Shown: positions 35,389 to 46,904 of the stretch, piece after piece | Layout: each line of letters begins with the position of its first letter | Position numbering within the stretch: position 1 is the first letter of the stretch | Assembly (NCBI GenBank): GCA_020747065.1 | Contig: JAGMVK010000008.1 | Location: 62,001 to 126,000, forward strand | Reading direction: 5' to 3' | DNA length: 64,000 nucleotides | DNA from: Cadophora sp. MPI-SDFR-AT-0126 | Taxonomy: Eukaryota > Ascomycota > Leotiomycetes > Helotiales > Ploettnerulaceae | The notes under the pieces: model-generated | Databases searched by the model: none | What the model saw: the letters and a program-made list of their open reading frames with translations, nothing else | What the model was told of the DNA's origin: nothing | Translations under genes and position numbers: made by a program

Positions 35389-36056
35389 GTTCATGCCCTC
35401 AATCTCGACATGATATTCGAAGCTGATTCCTCCTAGATCATCGCCACGGAGTATTCGTCATCATTAATTGCTCGACTTTCATCATAGCGTTCCAACTCTC
35501 TGCTTTCACTCACGCACAATTTGGCGAAACATTCATGTGCTCTTTGATACCACGCGTTTATGAGGAGAGGGGGAAGAGGAATATACCTCTACTCTTCTTA
35601 TTTGGTGCTGCTCTGGGGTGTTTTTGCTTTCTGCGTTTGTTCACGAAAAAGTAACTCCTGTTCTAGCCACAGTTTAGAAAACAGATTGTCTGTATAATTG
35701 GGAGTATTGGTTCCATGGGCTTATTCCACCAAAATGGGGCCTGTGATGAGCAAATACAGAGTCAGATATCTCAAGATAAATGGCCCGAGGATCTTGACTC
35801 AGAATGCCACCATTATGCCTTCTCTCAGAGGAACGAAACTGTATCATAAGGGAAGGATTTGCAACATGGCACACCATGGGTATGCGACTATAGGCTCCGA
35901 TGATACGCTCGAGGTAGTGTATGAGTTCCTGCTACCGTTAGTCGGTACCTTTTCACTTACAAATCGAGGCAATTGAAGCGCTGCGGAATACCTTTGTGGA
36001 AGGAATGCCACAGTCCTACGAATTGCCGTAAGGCAGCAAACGATAAATATGCTGTC

Positions 36057-36662
36057 TCAAAGCTTCCAATCGGTGTTGCCCATGACTATACTGCGGTAGA
36101 GTACCTTCTGGTATTTCAAGATGTCGCAGCTATCGACAGTAGCGAAGTGGCCTTTGCCGAAGCCGCCCACGAAAACTAGCGACGCAGTGCGTGTGGAAGA
36201 CGCCCAGGGTATGCGACCTTTCGTTGAGAGCCAGGGTGTAAGTTGTTGGTGATAGTATGTGACAAGCTCTTTGCGAGGACATCTGGCTACAGGGGCCACG
36301 AGAAAACCATTGAAAATCTGATTCTGAAGCAAACGGGCCACAAGGATAGCCATTGTTGAGTCGATGGTCATATGCTGGACTACCATTATAAGACGCGATG
36401 TAGACTGGCTTTGGAGAAGGCACAGCTTGAAATTTGTGGAGGTGATCATGAAGATCTGTCTGGGTCGCCTCGCGCTTCTTGGCTCATGGTAGACCATGCG
36501 TCTGAAAGAGGACAGCCAGGGATCGCGCTTATGGAGAACCAGATGTTTGGATTCGTATCGTTCTTCATCAATATGCACATCGATAACGGATGGGATAGGT
36601 ATGATGTACGGGCGGCGAACAAAATCCAGAGCGTCAACTTCTCTGAGATCTTGGAAACTCAC
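36057..36662 (-). CDS. Hypothetical protein, 201 codons, not recognised
   Basis: An open frame from MSFQDLREVDALDFVRRPYI to a stop after GNTDWKL. It is hydrophilic with a weakly hydrophobic centre (LIMVVQHMTIDSTMAILVAR). No family was recognised. Competing frames of 97 codons (minus) and 103 codons (plus) overlap it, so coding status and strand are uncertain. It may be a degraded gene that spans 35674-36662. Confidence 0.3.
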   Translation of the reverse strand: MSFQDLREVDALDFVRRPYIIPIPSVIDVHIDEERYESKHLVLHKRDPWLSSFRRMVYHEPRSARRPRQIFMITSTNFKLCLLQSQSTSRLIMVVQHMTIDSTMAILVARLLQNQIFNGFLVAPVARCPRKELVTYYHQQLTPWLSTKGRIPWASSTRTASLVFVGGFGKGHFATVDSCDILKYQKVLYRSIVMGNTDWKL

Positions 36663-36693
36663 TCCACGCCTGACATAGACTGAGCCTTCAGCC

Positions 36694-37110
36694 TTATGAG
36701 CGCGCTTTCGCGGAGGCTGAACAAGAATAATAACAAAAGCCAGTAACTGGAAGCCAGTAACTAGAAACCAACGCCACTGTTAATTTAAACAAAAAACTAA
36801 GATGATATCCATCATAAATAATTCTTCTTTGAATATATAACATTGCTTTGCTAACTGTACCGCGGACAATGGCTATCGTCTCAATATACTTGCAGAACCC
36901 TAAATCATTGCTCATCTTGAATGCTGTTGCCACCGATGGCTTTTTATGTTTTTTGAGTTTCTTTTCATATTCGGACTCTATTTCTAACCGAAAACTGTAT
37001 TTATGGGGAGAGTCCTTTAATTCGTTGACAACTCTGTTGGAGGTAAAATCATTGGACAAATCGAAAAGTACTGTATTGCTTGCGTGGTCTTCGTGAATGA
37101 CGGCCCTCAA
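36694..37110 (-). CDS. Hypothetical protein, 138 codons, not recognised
   Basis: The frame begins MRAVIHEDHASNTVLFDLSN and includes a lysine-rich stretch (YEKKLKKHKKPSVATAFKM) and a hydrophobic C-terminal part. There is no recognised domain or family. It lies downstream of the UPF0045 gene on the same strand. It could be an exon of a larger gene or chance. Confidence 0.3.
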   Translation of the reverse strand: MRAVIHEDHASNTVLFDLSNDFTSNRVVNELKDSPHKYSFRLEIESEYEKKLKKHKKPSVATAFKMSNDLGFCKYIETIAIVRGTVSKAMLYIQRRIIYDGYHLSFLFKLTVALVSSYWLPVTGFCYYSCSASAKARS

Positions 37111-37351
37111 CCAACCCTCCCCCCGGAAGGAGCTGAACCATAGGACTGAACGGTTATAACATCTTGCAAATAGGCTCGAAATTCATATGCAGCTCCTTAA
37201 CCATACTTCTGATACATAGTCACTAAGTTGAGCAGCTGCTTGCAGCACGTTCACAGCATTCGCACAATATATTTCCTGCTTAAAATGCAATAATATTTCA
37301 ATCGTGACATACTGCCGCTTGTCCCTTCCATAGTTCCGTCTGTCTGCGACC

Positions 37352-37991
37352 TCAAACAGGCCTTTGCAACTTCACTTTATCTTCTTCGGCCTGGTCTCCT
37401 CCGCCTGCGTCATGACCCCTTTCAGTAAGGATCGACTCGACTTTTGTCACTTTTTCAGCGAAATGCTCTTCCTTGTCCGTTCGCGTTCCGATCCGCATGT
37501 CTGTCTGGATGCGCACCACCCCGTTGCGGTGCACGAGGGTGTGTGCTTGGCCAATTAGGCGGGTTACTGACTCCCAGGGTCCTTCTATTTTACCATAATA
37601 TCAGCAACGAATAGCAAAGAAATATATTCTTCTGATTTGTAACTGAAGAGGTAGGTTTCCGCACCGGGATCAGAAGAGAGAAAGGATGGAAAACGAACCA
37701 ACAGTTGTGCCAGCGGAGTGCATGCTATAGCTCAGCCCGCTGGCTTTCATGAGGCACTGGACGGCGGCGACTTCATTGGCGATGGAGGCTGTGGCGGTTC
37801 CGATCTTTCACCAGCCGTTTAGCGGAATTGCGTGAAATGTCAAAGACGGGATAGAAGGGTGAAAAGTGGTAGAGGAGTGAGGGAGATGGAAGTAGCACGG
37901 GAATGGAAAAGAAGAGGGATAAGGAACGCACGGGGTTGAGGCAGAAATCTGCGACGCAAGTAGGTGGGGTCGGAAGTGTGGCGTAGTCCAT
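37352..37991 (-). CDS. ECM15: UPF0045/MTH1187 (thiamine-binding YkoF-like fold) protein, ECM15-like
   Basis: Three exons (37991-37932, 37804-37699, 37584-37352) give an intact 132-aa protein. Introns are 127 and 114 bp, both GT-AG. The protein starts MDYATLPTPPTCVADFCLNP, continues IGTATASIANEVAAVQ, SGLSYSMHSAGTTVEGPW, then LIGQAHTLVHRNGVVRIQTD and MRIGTRTDKEEHFAEKV. This is the standard fungal member of the UPF0045 family (yeast Ecm15): small, cytosolic, ferredoxin-like fold, tetrameric in solved relatives and proposed to bind thiamine-like ligands. The biochemical role in fungi is unproven. Length and motifs are typical. It is a conserved housekeeping-type gene, so this region is normal chromosome rather than purely accessory. 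Confidence 0.93.
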
Positions 37992-40440
37992 GTTTGCTGG
38001 AATGGGAGATATTATAGTGAGGAAATAGGTATATGAAGTTTAGATTGTGATGTAAAGGTTGTTGTGATGTTGCTGATATATATACATAGAGGGGTGTGGA
38101 AAGCGGATAGGTAGAATAGTGTGGCTGATAGTATGGGTTACGTGATAGTTGAACCACTGGCCTGGTACTTTTAGTATGATGTCAGTCGTTTACGGAGTAA
38201 GGACATCGAAAAGAGCAGCAGCGACCGAATTGGACCCACGGTTGAATGAAGTGTTGAGCCAATCCGAGTACAGTATCGTTAAAACGCACTAGTATATGCT
38301 ACTTTCCCACAAGCGCTACTAGTAAATCTGTACCCCGATCTCGGTCAAGGACAATGCTAATTCAAATTCTGAGGTACTTCTTCTCAATGAGATGTGTTCA
38401 GGATTAAGTGAAGGCGAAGTCAGTTCCAGCGATAGGCTGAAGCGGCGGCGGACTGGGGTATGTGAAGTGCAATGCCCAGGGGAATATGAACGAACTACAG
38501 CCGTGTGTTTCAAGCCACAACTTCGAAGACCCTGAATAGTTGGATCAAAGTCCTACGAAAAGATTAATCCAGTGAGACCTCAGCACGTATCCAAAGTAGG
38601 CCTCGCGGTCTGACAAGCAGCGATGGCGGGTAGCACGACCATCATTCTCTGGCGATTAACATGTGATGGCTTGTGAAAGTGCAGGACAATCGAAGAGATA
38701 AGATGACTGCATGCCACAAATAATCATACCAGTACGACAGCTAGGGCGACAAAGAGCGCTAGAAAGTCTCATCTAGTGGCGGCCAAGGGTAAGGGCATTG
38801 GACCTTTTCAGACATCGCCAATCGCTGCTTCTGTGGTTTGGAGAGGCTTCCCCGCACACAGTACCAAATGAACAAAGATGATCGCATCTTCCACCTTCGC
38901 AATAGGCTCGAGAATAACAAAAGGGAATTGATGTGCTGATATTGTCCAGCAAAGCAGTCTCAGGATGCTGCATGTACCGTGCGAGCCCCTGTTGGTGGTC
39001 ATGAAGCGCAGTACAATACAAGTAACTTACAGGTTTGATAGGAGAACTGGGGAGTTGGAAAGGAACCCCCCTCTTCCCCCCAAAAAGAAAAGAGGAGAGT
39101 TGGGTAACGTTTCTCTCAGATGCAATGTGAGTCTTCTACAGTCAAGTTGTTAAACGAGGCGGCCAAGATGACCAACATGGCTAGATAAGATGAGTTGAGA
39201 TAACACACATACAGTAATGAGTTCGTTTCGAGTCTCAGGGAATGGTTCTGGCCGTTTCGGTTCTAATGCCTGGACGCCGATGGGATCGATCGCCAGCTTC
39301 CTGAGTACATACAGTATTCAAGCCGGACAGATAGGTCCGACGACGTCATGGCCTGACTGATACCCCCTTCTGCCCAGTTTGCGCAACCAGTTGCCGAAGG
39401 GTTCATCGGTGGCGCAATCCAACACCTCCCCTCCACAATCATATTTCTGGCGGTAGTTCCAGGAGCTTACCGGGAGCTTCCGTGTGGTCATTGACAATCC
39501 ACTGTTAGTCTCGCCATCGAAACTGGGACGGCCTGGCTGGTCATGCAGAATCTGAAAGCTGCGGCTGGTCTGATCCAGCTGTCAGGGGTGGTGGGACGGG
39601 ATGATTTACTGATGTGGAGGGGATGTCATCGCCCCATCCAATTCATTGAGCCCAGGCGGCCCATTAAACCAGGGTTCACCAGCGTGAAACGCAACGCCCC
39701 AGATCCCCGCATAACAGATTCGGGGACCAACGCACGGGACGTCGGCAAGATATCGACTTTACTACATTGATTCGAGACGTTCCGATCCCAGGTCCCGCAT
39801 TTGAGACAATAGAGTAACGGACTGTGCGAGGGAGGTTGTGAACCTCCCCAACGCCACCAGAGAGTTTTTTTTTCTCTGATTTGTTCTAGAAGGATAGAAG
39901 ATTCAGTAACAGAAAAACGTCGGCAGTTGAACAACTGGCGGGCGGCACGGTGCTAGTGTCACAACCTTCAAAGCCGAATCCCAAAGCTCTCAATAGAAGT
40001 TGCCGATGATCGACTCAAGATCCGTTTCCTTCTCCTACTTTAGTATTTCTCCAACGGGACCCTCCGAAAACCGAGTCAGTTTCCTTGGGGGCGGATTTAC
40101 CCACTCGTCGACGGGGAGGAGAAGGATTGGATCGCCGATGTGGCAAGTGGAAACGTTAGGTCAAGCCACACAAAAATAAACCCGCGCTGGAGTCGGTCGG
40201 CCTGTGGACTGATCTTGATCATGTGATGGATGGATGGTTGGCGGTTTCATCCAATCCGTGTTCTGTTCGAATTCGAATTCAATCTTCTGTTCCGAGAAAT
40301 GGACCACGCGTTTGGGCATCATACCCTCTTCAACAGCTGAGTTCCTCAATCCTGAACTCTTAAGAATAAGGTTGGCACTGCTCATCAGTCTCCGCGCCAA
40401 TCCCACAACAATCCATCTCTTAGAGTCATCGTTTTCTGTC
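37992..40440. other. Intergenic, about 2.4 kb, no supported gene
   Basis: Several short frames exist on both strands (for example 38773-39021 minus and 39626-39934 minus) without recognisable domains. A minus-strand piece near 39345-39460 reads YDCGGEVLDCATDEPFGNWL, which looks protein-like but was not identified. The composition is balanced. Confidence 0.35.
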
Positions 40441-41709
40441 ATGATGCCGAATGCGACTGGAAATGCGGTTCCGGTTTACTTTGAGGAGAGCTGGGCCATT
40501 CTCTCCAGTATTGGCCTTGTCAATGTCTTGCTTGGATTGATGGTCATCGGCATCACCACTCTTTCTCCCCTCGTCCTTGTTCCAATCGTCACGTCCGTTG
40601 CCGGATCTATCGCTAATGGTAGCTAATCCGTTTCTTTTCGTTATGTTTTGCGAGGCATAACTCACGCGATGCTCTCTTCCCTTGAGTACACAGGCTAACG
40701 TGGATGGTCTCAGGGTTGTGTTACTATGCATTTTACGCCAACTATCCGACGACGGGAACGGTGGTAGCTGCGGCAGTTGCGGATGTAGCATGGCTGGTAA
40801 GCATTCATCAACAAAGATATCTTATGTCGCTCACGGCCCTCGATCAACAGATTCAAGAAGCTGGCATTCATTCTACAGCTACCTCATCCTGATACGCGTT
40901 CTGAATAAAACGAGTCGGAATGTCTTCATGGGCTTGTTCTGGACAATCATGACTGTTCTCTTGGTTTTACGGATCTTGATTCTCATCAGCCGGGCCAAGG
41001 ACCGCGTCGCAGGAAACAACGACCGGCAAGTCTACATCAACCATCTGCACATCGGATACTTCAGTTCCATAGCCCTTGTCGAGGGCGTCAGTGCCTTCTT
41101 CCTGCTCCGCAAGTTTGCATCAGCCAGGTGGGATTCAATCGGAGCTTCGTCGGGGCTCTTCAACTACCTTATGCAGAGTGCCGAAGTCAGGCTCGCAACC
41201 CTGGCGGCGATCGGATTCTCGAGAGCAATCACATACTCCTTCCAGACGACTGCCCAGAGCGCGACCAACGTGGCAGGCCAAGTTGATCGCTTTGTTTACG
41301 CGCTTGAGTGTCTCTTCTCCATATTGATGTTGTAAGTCCGCGATATCCCCAAGCCCTTACACCAGAGCGTTTGTGACCGAATAATAGCATGGATATCCTT
41401 GCCTCGAGGTTGCAGGCCTTAAATCACGTCCACGAAAGCTCATCACAGAGCCGAAACCACGGGTTTAAATACGGTAGCGGGACCCGAAGAGGCAGAACCA
41501 TAAAAGGCGAAATTGAAATGTACTCGATGAACCTTATGGAGTCGCGGATTGTAGCAAACTGTGGAACCTCGACTTCGCAAGAGAGGATTGTAGATGCCGT
41601 GCCTTCTAGTGCAAGAACAAGGGAGGGCGACGAGGTCTTGGATATGATGGGGAAAGGCGGGGGGATCAGCAAGACGGTTGAATTCGAGTTTCACGAATCG
41701 TCGATGTAG
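40441..41709 (+). CDS. Multi-spanning fungal membrane protein, one apparent frameshift
   Basis: Exons 40441-40618, 40714-40796, 40851-41331 and 41388-41709 encode about 354 aa with roughly seven hydrophobic segments: SSIGLVNVLLGLMVIGITTL, YYAFYANYPTTGTVVAAAV, FYSYLILIRVL, GLFWTIMTVLLVLRILILI, HIGYFSSIALVEGVSAFFLL and others. The motif AITYSFQTTAQSATNVAGQV and the end of the third exon VYALECLFSILM match an uncharacterised fungal integral membrane family that I remember but cannot name. The C-terminal about 105 residues are cytosolic-like and Ser/Arg-rich. Exon 3 begins IQEAGI and slips one base near 40868 before FYSYLIL; one missing base restores the frame. It is either a young pseudogene or a sequence error. 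The upstream in-frame Met at 40234 is less likely as a start. Confidence 0.75.
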
Positions 41710-42662
41710 AGGACAGCTATAGAGCTTTTGTTTTTCTAGAGGATTTATGGTCGCGCTTGCTTATGTCAGAGGAAGAGGAGATTGAGTCTTAGAGTCAGAC
41801 GACGAGACCTGATGAGGGATGGCAAGATGCTTGTCGCAGGTAAACCTACTGCCTTCGGAACTAATAACTTGTAAAATATCTAGATAGAATGATAGCCGGG
41901 ATCAGCCACTGATTTGACGTGAGGTGTAATGGTTGACGTAGTCAGAGGGCAGCAGGAGGGATCACAGTATGTCAGAGAGGAGAGGTTATCAATCTATATC
42001 TCAATTCTGATGTAAGAACTCAAGCTTGAAGGAGGGAAACCAACAGTCCCAATGATTAATCTTCAGAGAATATAAGCGAGCAAGGCAGTTAAGATCTATA
42101 GGATTAGAGATAAGATGACAATATAAACTATTCCGCTCATTCGTGATGTGCATACGTTCAAGACGGGAATTCCGTCAGATCCTATCTTCATTTGCTAGAG
42201 GGACTCTCAGCAGCTTGGTGCGTGTATGCCAGCGACCAGTGACCTTCGCATTAGATTCTACTGCGTCTGTGCCATACCGTAGTAAATAAATCCATTATCT
42301 TAGATAGCGCCGTAATTTAGTTTGTTACCTATTAAGCGCCCATGCAAAAGGCAACACGACAATCTATATAGGATTATGTTGGGGCGGGGCTATCACATGT
42401 TTCTTCGTAATTTGTTGGGTCGGCCACGTTGTGGTCCCACCGTGAATATTGCAGGATCTGGCGACAAACCAACTGCCTCCTTCCTCACGGTTTAGCGTTA
42501 TTGCATAGTGCCACTAGGTAACATCTTCCGCAGATGGCTGACAGCTCCTACTGCCATTTAAGATTAAAATAAGTGTCTTCCCCCATTTGTTTGTTCATCT
42601 TAGGCGTGATCAGTACACCTTAAAGCCGCTTCTTCGGCCTGAAGTAATACATATCAAAGAAC
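41710..42662. other. Intergenic region
   Basis: No gene, RNA or repeat recognised. The 3' end contains the promoter of the small secreted protein gene. Confidence 0.35.
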
Positions 42663-43312
42663 ATGCATTTCACCATCCTCTTCTCGAGCGCTCTGGCCTT
42701 TCTCTCGGTCAATGGTCAATCCACGAACGTCACTTCCTCCCCTTCTATATTGATGTCTTCAACTACTGTGACCTTGACTCCAGCACAATCGTCACAGGCC
42801 GCATGCCTCAACCTTTGTAAGCACCAAATGACTTTTTTATCTATAGTATAAATAGGAATTGACATTTCCAGGTTCCGATAACGACGCTAAGTGCAGAGCG
42901 AAGTGCGTTGTCAGCGACATAGACTATGTGCAGCAAAACAAGACCATCGACTGTATTTCTGCGTGTCCCAAGGGGAATGGCACCGCTGCAGATAACCTTG
43001 CTTTTGAGAGCTGCCAGAAAGGTTGCTTAGCATCTGCCAGTATCTCTGTCTATAAAACTACTACAAGCATATATTCGAGCACATCTGGTGGGATCATAAC
43101 CACAGCATCTGGAACTATAAGCAATGTTGGTCAGTTATAGGGTTATCTTATGAACAGAGCTTGCTAATCTTGAGTGCCTCTTTGCAGCCGCGTCAACAAC
43201 CACAGGAACAACTTCTGCCAGCACGTCCTCCAAGGCCGCCGCAGACGCACTCCGTATCGCAGCTTCTATGGGTGGAGTGATTGGCGTGTTCGCCGCCGTT
43301 ATTGTCTTATGA
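42663..43312 (+). CDS. Small cysteine-rich secreted protein with GPI-type C-terminus (178 aa)
   Basis: Exons 42663-42816, 42872-43129 and 43188-43312 are uninterrupted. The N-terminus MHFTILFSSALAFLSVNGQS is a signal peptide. A Ser/Thr-rich linker follows. The core has paired cysteines: ACLNLC, AKCRAKC, DCISACP, SCQKGC. After that comes a Thr/Ser-rich stalk (TTSIYSSTSGG, TTTGTTSASTSS), and the end AASMGGVIGVFAAVIVL is a hydrophobic tail preceded by small residues, as in GPI anchoring. The pattern of evenly spaced Cys pairs is common among fungal cell-surface proteins, but it is not the CFEM order. Function is unknown; a wall or plasma-membrane location is inferred. Confidence 0.88.
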
Positions 43313-44374
43313 ATGCACAGAGAATTAAGGTGCTAGGGGATGGAAAGTTGGGAATTGTTGAATTTGTGGGAAATGTAACTCTTATTTCTGAAATGACTAA
43401 TTTTGTGTGAACGATTGGTCATTCGCTAAAGTGATATTCTATCTGAACGTCATCAAGCCAAGTCATTCAGGTCTGTAGCTGTGTCCGTCAGCCTTCAAGC
43501 AGACAGCATATTATTTTACATCTTTAAGGTTTGGGTTTATATTTCCTATCTACTCCCGCCGATAACTGGCTATTAATATTGAAGGTTGCTTGGGACGCAT
43601 GACCGGCAAGGTCTTGCTTTTCTATCTAAATATCAAAGCCGCCCATATGAGAAGCACATTCTCTGAAAAATACAAGTCGAAAGCGTGTTTGGTTTCGGCT
43701 TCGATACTCATTCAATGGCTGCCTGGTGGAATTATGATTGATCTATGCTCGTGGTTGATGAATGGTCCTCAGTTGTTGCATCCAATGAATAGCCCATAGC
43801 AATTTGGCAGTGTTCTCACCCCACAGTTGTATACAGCCATGGTGGACGATGAAATTTACCAACACGATCGACCAAAGCTAGTGTTTCTCCCTTGCACAAC
43901 TGAAGGACTTGGACAAAACATACTACCGATGACAAGAAAGAGTTGCTACCGATGATAACGAGGGACACGACTTTCAAGCCGACGCATATTCGCAGCATTT
44001 CGTATCCTTCTGCAAAATCAGCAATCCTCATTTACTATAATAATGGATCAATAGCAAAGAATTGGATACAAGTGGACGAGATAGTGACCAAAGAGGCTCG
44101 GCATTAAGAATAACTGATGCTTCAATGACGATTCAGGATGCAAGCTTGAAATCCAGCGATGCTTGTCAAATTTGAGGACCCCGCCAACGCCAATGCTATT
44201 CGAAGGGACGTGGTTCGCTCCCCATTTGTTTGATTCAGTCCATGGTATTTTCCTCGCTCGTTTGTGACTTTTGAAGTCGATCCCACGCACTTCCATAGAG
44301 AGCCAGCAGTCGCAGGATAAGGAGGTGAGGAAGTGGAGATGTACTGAGTTCAAGGAAGCCATAGCTTACTTCGA
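43313..44374. other. Intergenic region, no supported gene
   Basis: Open frames at 43590-43799 (plus) and 44048-44362 (minus) have no recognisable domain. The minus-strand frame starting MASLNSVHLHFLTSLSCDCW lies just beside the pogo insertion point, so a gene split by the element cannot be excluded. Confidence 0.3.
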
Positions 44375-44376
44375 TA

Positions 44377-46210
44377 ACGTCTCACCCCTGGTTTCCGCCC
44401 ACCCCTACATTCCGCCCCACCTCGCTTAACCTCACCGCTTCTTATACTACCTAACTTCAATAATTATTTAATATTTTATTCTCTAAACGATTTTCTTAAA
44501 ATTTGGAATGTGAATTAATTTTATCATGAAGCCTCAATATACTAAACGTGACGTCATGTGTGCTATTAAGGAGATCGCAAATAGCAAGTCCTTACAGAAG
44601 GTATATCTGGAGTAGGGTATTCTAAGGTCTACTCTTCGTGATCGGAATACAACGACATAACCACATAAGGAGGCCGCTAAACACATGTAAAGACTTCCTA
44701 TTATAATTGAAGATCGATTGACTAATTGGATTTTAACTCAAGAGTCTCTTAGCTATAGAATTACCTATACGCAGATACGGGTTTTTAGAGAGAAGCTCCT
44801 AGCTCTTCAAGGAGACTACCGCCTACTTAGAAAACACTAGATAGCACGGTTTTTAGCTCGGAATCCTATTCTTAAGACTAAGAGGCAAATATATATCAAT
44901 TCTATACATATTAATAACACTTATTCTGAAGTTATTAAGCTATAGTTCTAAAAATTAGCAATTCCAGTAATCAAAGTAATTCCAGCCTCTTAACGATAGA
45001 ATATAAACAAGACTAGTATTATGAAAGGTTATAGTCTAAATAGATATATAGTAGGGAGTATAGAGGCACGTAAGGTTCAAGGAAAACAACTAAGCTCGCG
45101 CTCTTAGACGATAATTATTAAGTGTATATCCGCAATAGGTCTCTCCACGTTTCCGGCTATAATATATAAGGGAAAATCGGTTTAATAATAATAGTTTCCA
45201 TCGCAATTAGATATATTCGATCCATGGTACTTTACAGCTATAGAAAATAGGTAGATAACTAATCAGACAGCTCTAGAGTAGTTGGAAAAAGTCTTTATTC
45301 CTTAGACAAAACTACGTAACTATTCAGCAAGACTCCTTATTCTAGACGGCTATGGGAGCTACAAGACTACGGATTTCCTTTAGAGGTGTCTCGAGCATAA
45401 TATCTACCTTCTTTTCTTACTAGTATATACGTCACACGTCTTACAACCTCTTGATTTAACAGTTTTTTTATCTCTTAAGCGTGCTTACCGGAAAGAGCTT
45501 CAAAAGTTAAGTTCAATGATCGATTCTACACTAATTAGCAAGCGCAATTTCCTTATATACTATAAGAAGGCACGCCGAGAAAGTATTACAGCTTCAAATA
45601 TTAAGGCTGGGTAGAGAACTACCGGTCTATAGCCGGTCTCTATAGCAAAGCTATTAATAAGCCCTTTACTCTTAGAAAACAGTAATAAATCGACAAATCC
45701 GACTCTCCCAAAGCTTCAAGAGATGCTAATACTACCTCTAGAGGTTTACGATACTTCAATTAAATTACATACTCTAAGAAACCGGAAAAAGATATACATA
45801 CAGATTCGGACCCTAGCTAGCGGGTTATATAACTAACTTCTAGTTAATCGTTTACTCTTTAGGAAGGTTATAAAGGGAATAGACGAAAGAGATTACGAAT
45901 TAGGGAAGGCGAATATAAGGGTTAAAGAGTTGGAAAAAAGATTAGAGTAAGTATGGCTAAGGAAAAGAAAGAAAGTCCTAATTAGTCTAAATTCCCGGTT
46001 TATAAGAACACGTGCAATTAGGGAGGCTTAAATCGCAGCTAGAAAACGCTAAATTAAACTTGTAGAATTAAAAAGTAAAGGAGATTTAGATTCTACAATA
46101 TTTTGTATAGAAGTTAACGCAGAATAGAAATATTAAGTATTGAAAATCAGGTGACGGAATTAGTGGGATAGGCGGAATATAGGGGTAGGCGGAAACCAGG
46201 GGTGAGACGT
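44377..46210 (+). mobile_element. pogo/Fot1-like transposon with 31-bp terminal inverted repeats
   Basis: Ends are ACGTCTCACCCCTGGTTTCC and its mirror, 31 bp with one mismatch, flanked by TA (44375-44376 and 46211-46212). The length is 1834 bp, against 1825 bp for its sibling at 21574-23398. The transposase on the plus strand begins MKPQYTKRDVMCAIKEIANS near 44527 and is full of stops. Catalytic blocks survive: NKTSIMKGY (first Asp lost), LILDGYGSYKTTDFL (about 45335) and VLQPLDLTVFLSLKRAYR (about 45430). AT-rich composition and Gln/Trp-to-stop changes show RIP, far more than in the sibling. It is inactive as an autonomous element. Confidence 0.9.
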
Positions 46211-46212
46211 TA

Positions 46213-46746
46213 AACTGAGATTCTCAGACAACGAGATGGCTAGAAGCTTTTGGACCTTTTGGTTAAGATTTCTCCCCCTCGATTGTAGTTCGTTGGTGAT
46301 AGCGCTGGCCAATCGCAGCAGGTAGCACAAGTTTATACTCAATATGAACGCCAGATGTCCCAAGATAACTGTCCGGTGTCCATTTTACCACTGAATGGAC
46401 CCTTAGAACGAAACGCAGGTCTTAATTACAATCCTACTTTCCTTGCTCTTGCTCGATATCTGCCTCGGTCAGGAGCAGCGGTGTCCCTACAAGACACCTG
46501 TTGGACATCAGTAATTATCTCCTATATCACATTAGCCGAGCGCGAGCTTAGGAGAGTGTATAATGCACCCACGCGGGTACTTCCATTCCCAAGAGTATAC
46601 AGCAGAATCCGTCTTTTGTACTGCTCGGAAAGTTATGCCGCCTTTGGCCCTGATTGCATTCAAAAAGGCTTGACGTGTGGAAGGATCCCAGCGCTCGAGG
46701 GCTCCCCAATTGATTGCTGACGAGGTATATTCGTAACAGGGGAGGT
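46213..46746. other. Unassigned region beside pogo element
   Basis: A 121-codon plus frame (46355-46720, MSQDNCPVSILPLNGPLERN) and a 67-codon minus frame (46160-46363) have no recognised family. They are probably not genes. Confidence 0.3.
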
Positions 46747-46890
46747 GTTAGTTGGTGTGAGTCACATGATGAATCACATAATTGATTCATCTATCATAAG
46801 TGTCATTTCTACTTAGCTTTTAGTATTGGAGCCTATGGCTGCCTATCGTTCAGATGTCTTATAAAGCATCAACAGCTGTAGTCTTAATTA
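46747..46890 (+). mobile_element. LTR-like dispersed repeat, copy B
   Basis: It starts TGTTAGTTGGTGTGAGTCAC and shares TCACATGAT, TGTCATTTCT, TTGGAGCCTATGGCTGCCTA, TCGTTCAGATG and a (T)ATAAAGCATCAACAGCTGTA motif with copies A and C. It immediately precedes copy 1 of the unrecognised repeated gene (46905 onward). Confidence 0.55.
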
Positions 46891-46904
46891 ATCAGTCGAA
46901 TATT

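Noticed and set aside
36372..36683. Plus-strand 103-codon frame (MLDYHYKTRCRLALEKAQLE)
   Set aside because: It overlaps a longer minus-strand frame, has no recognisable domain and no splice context; coding evidence is insufficient.
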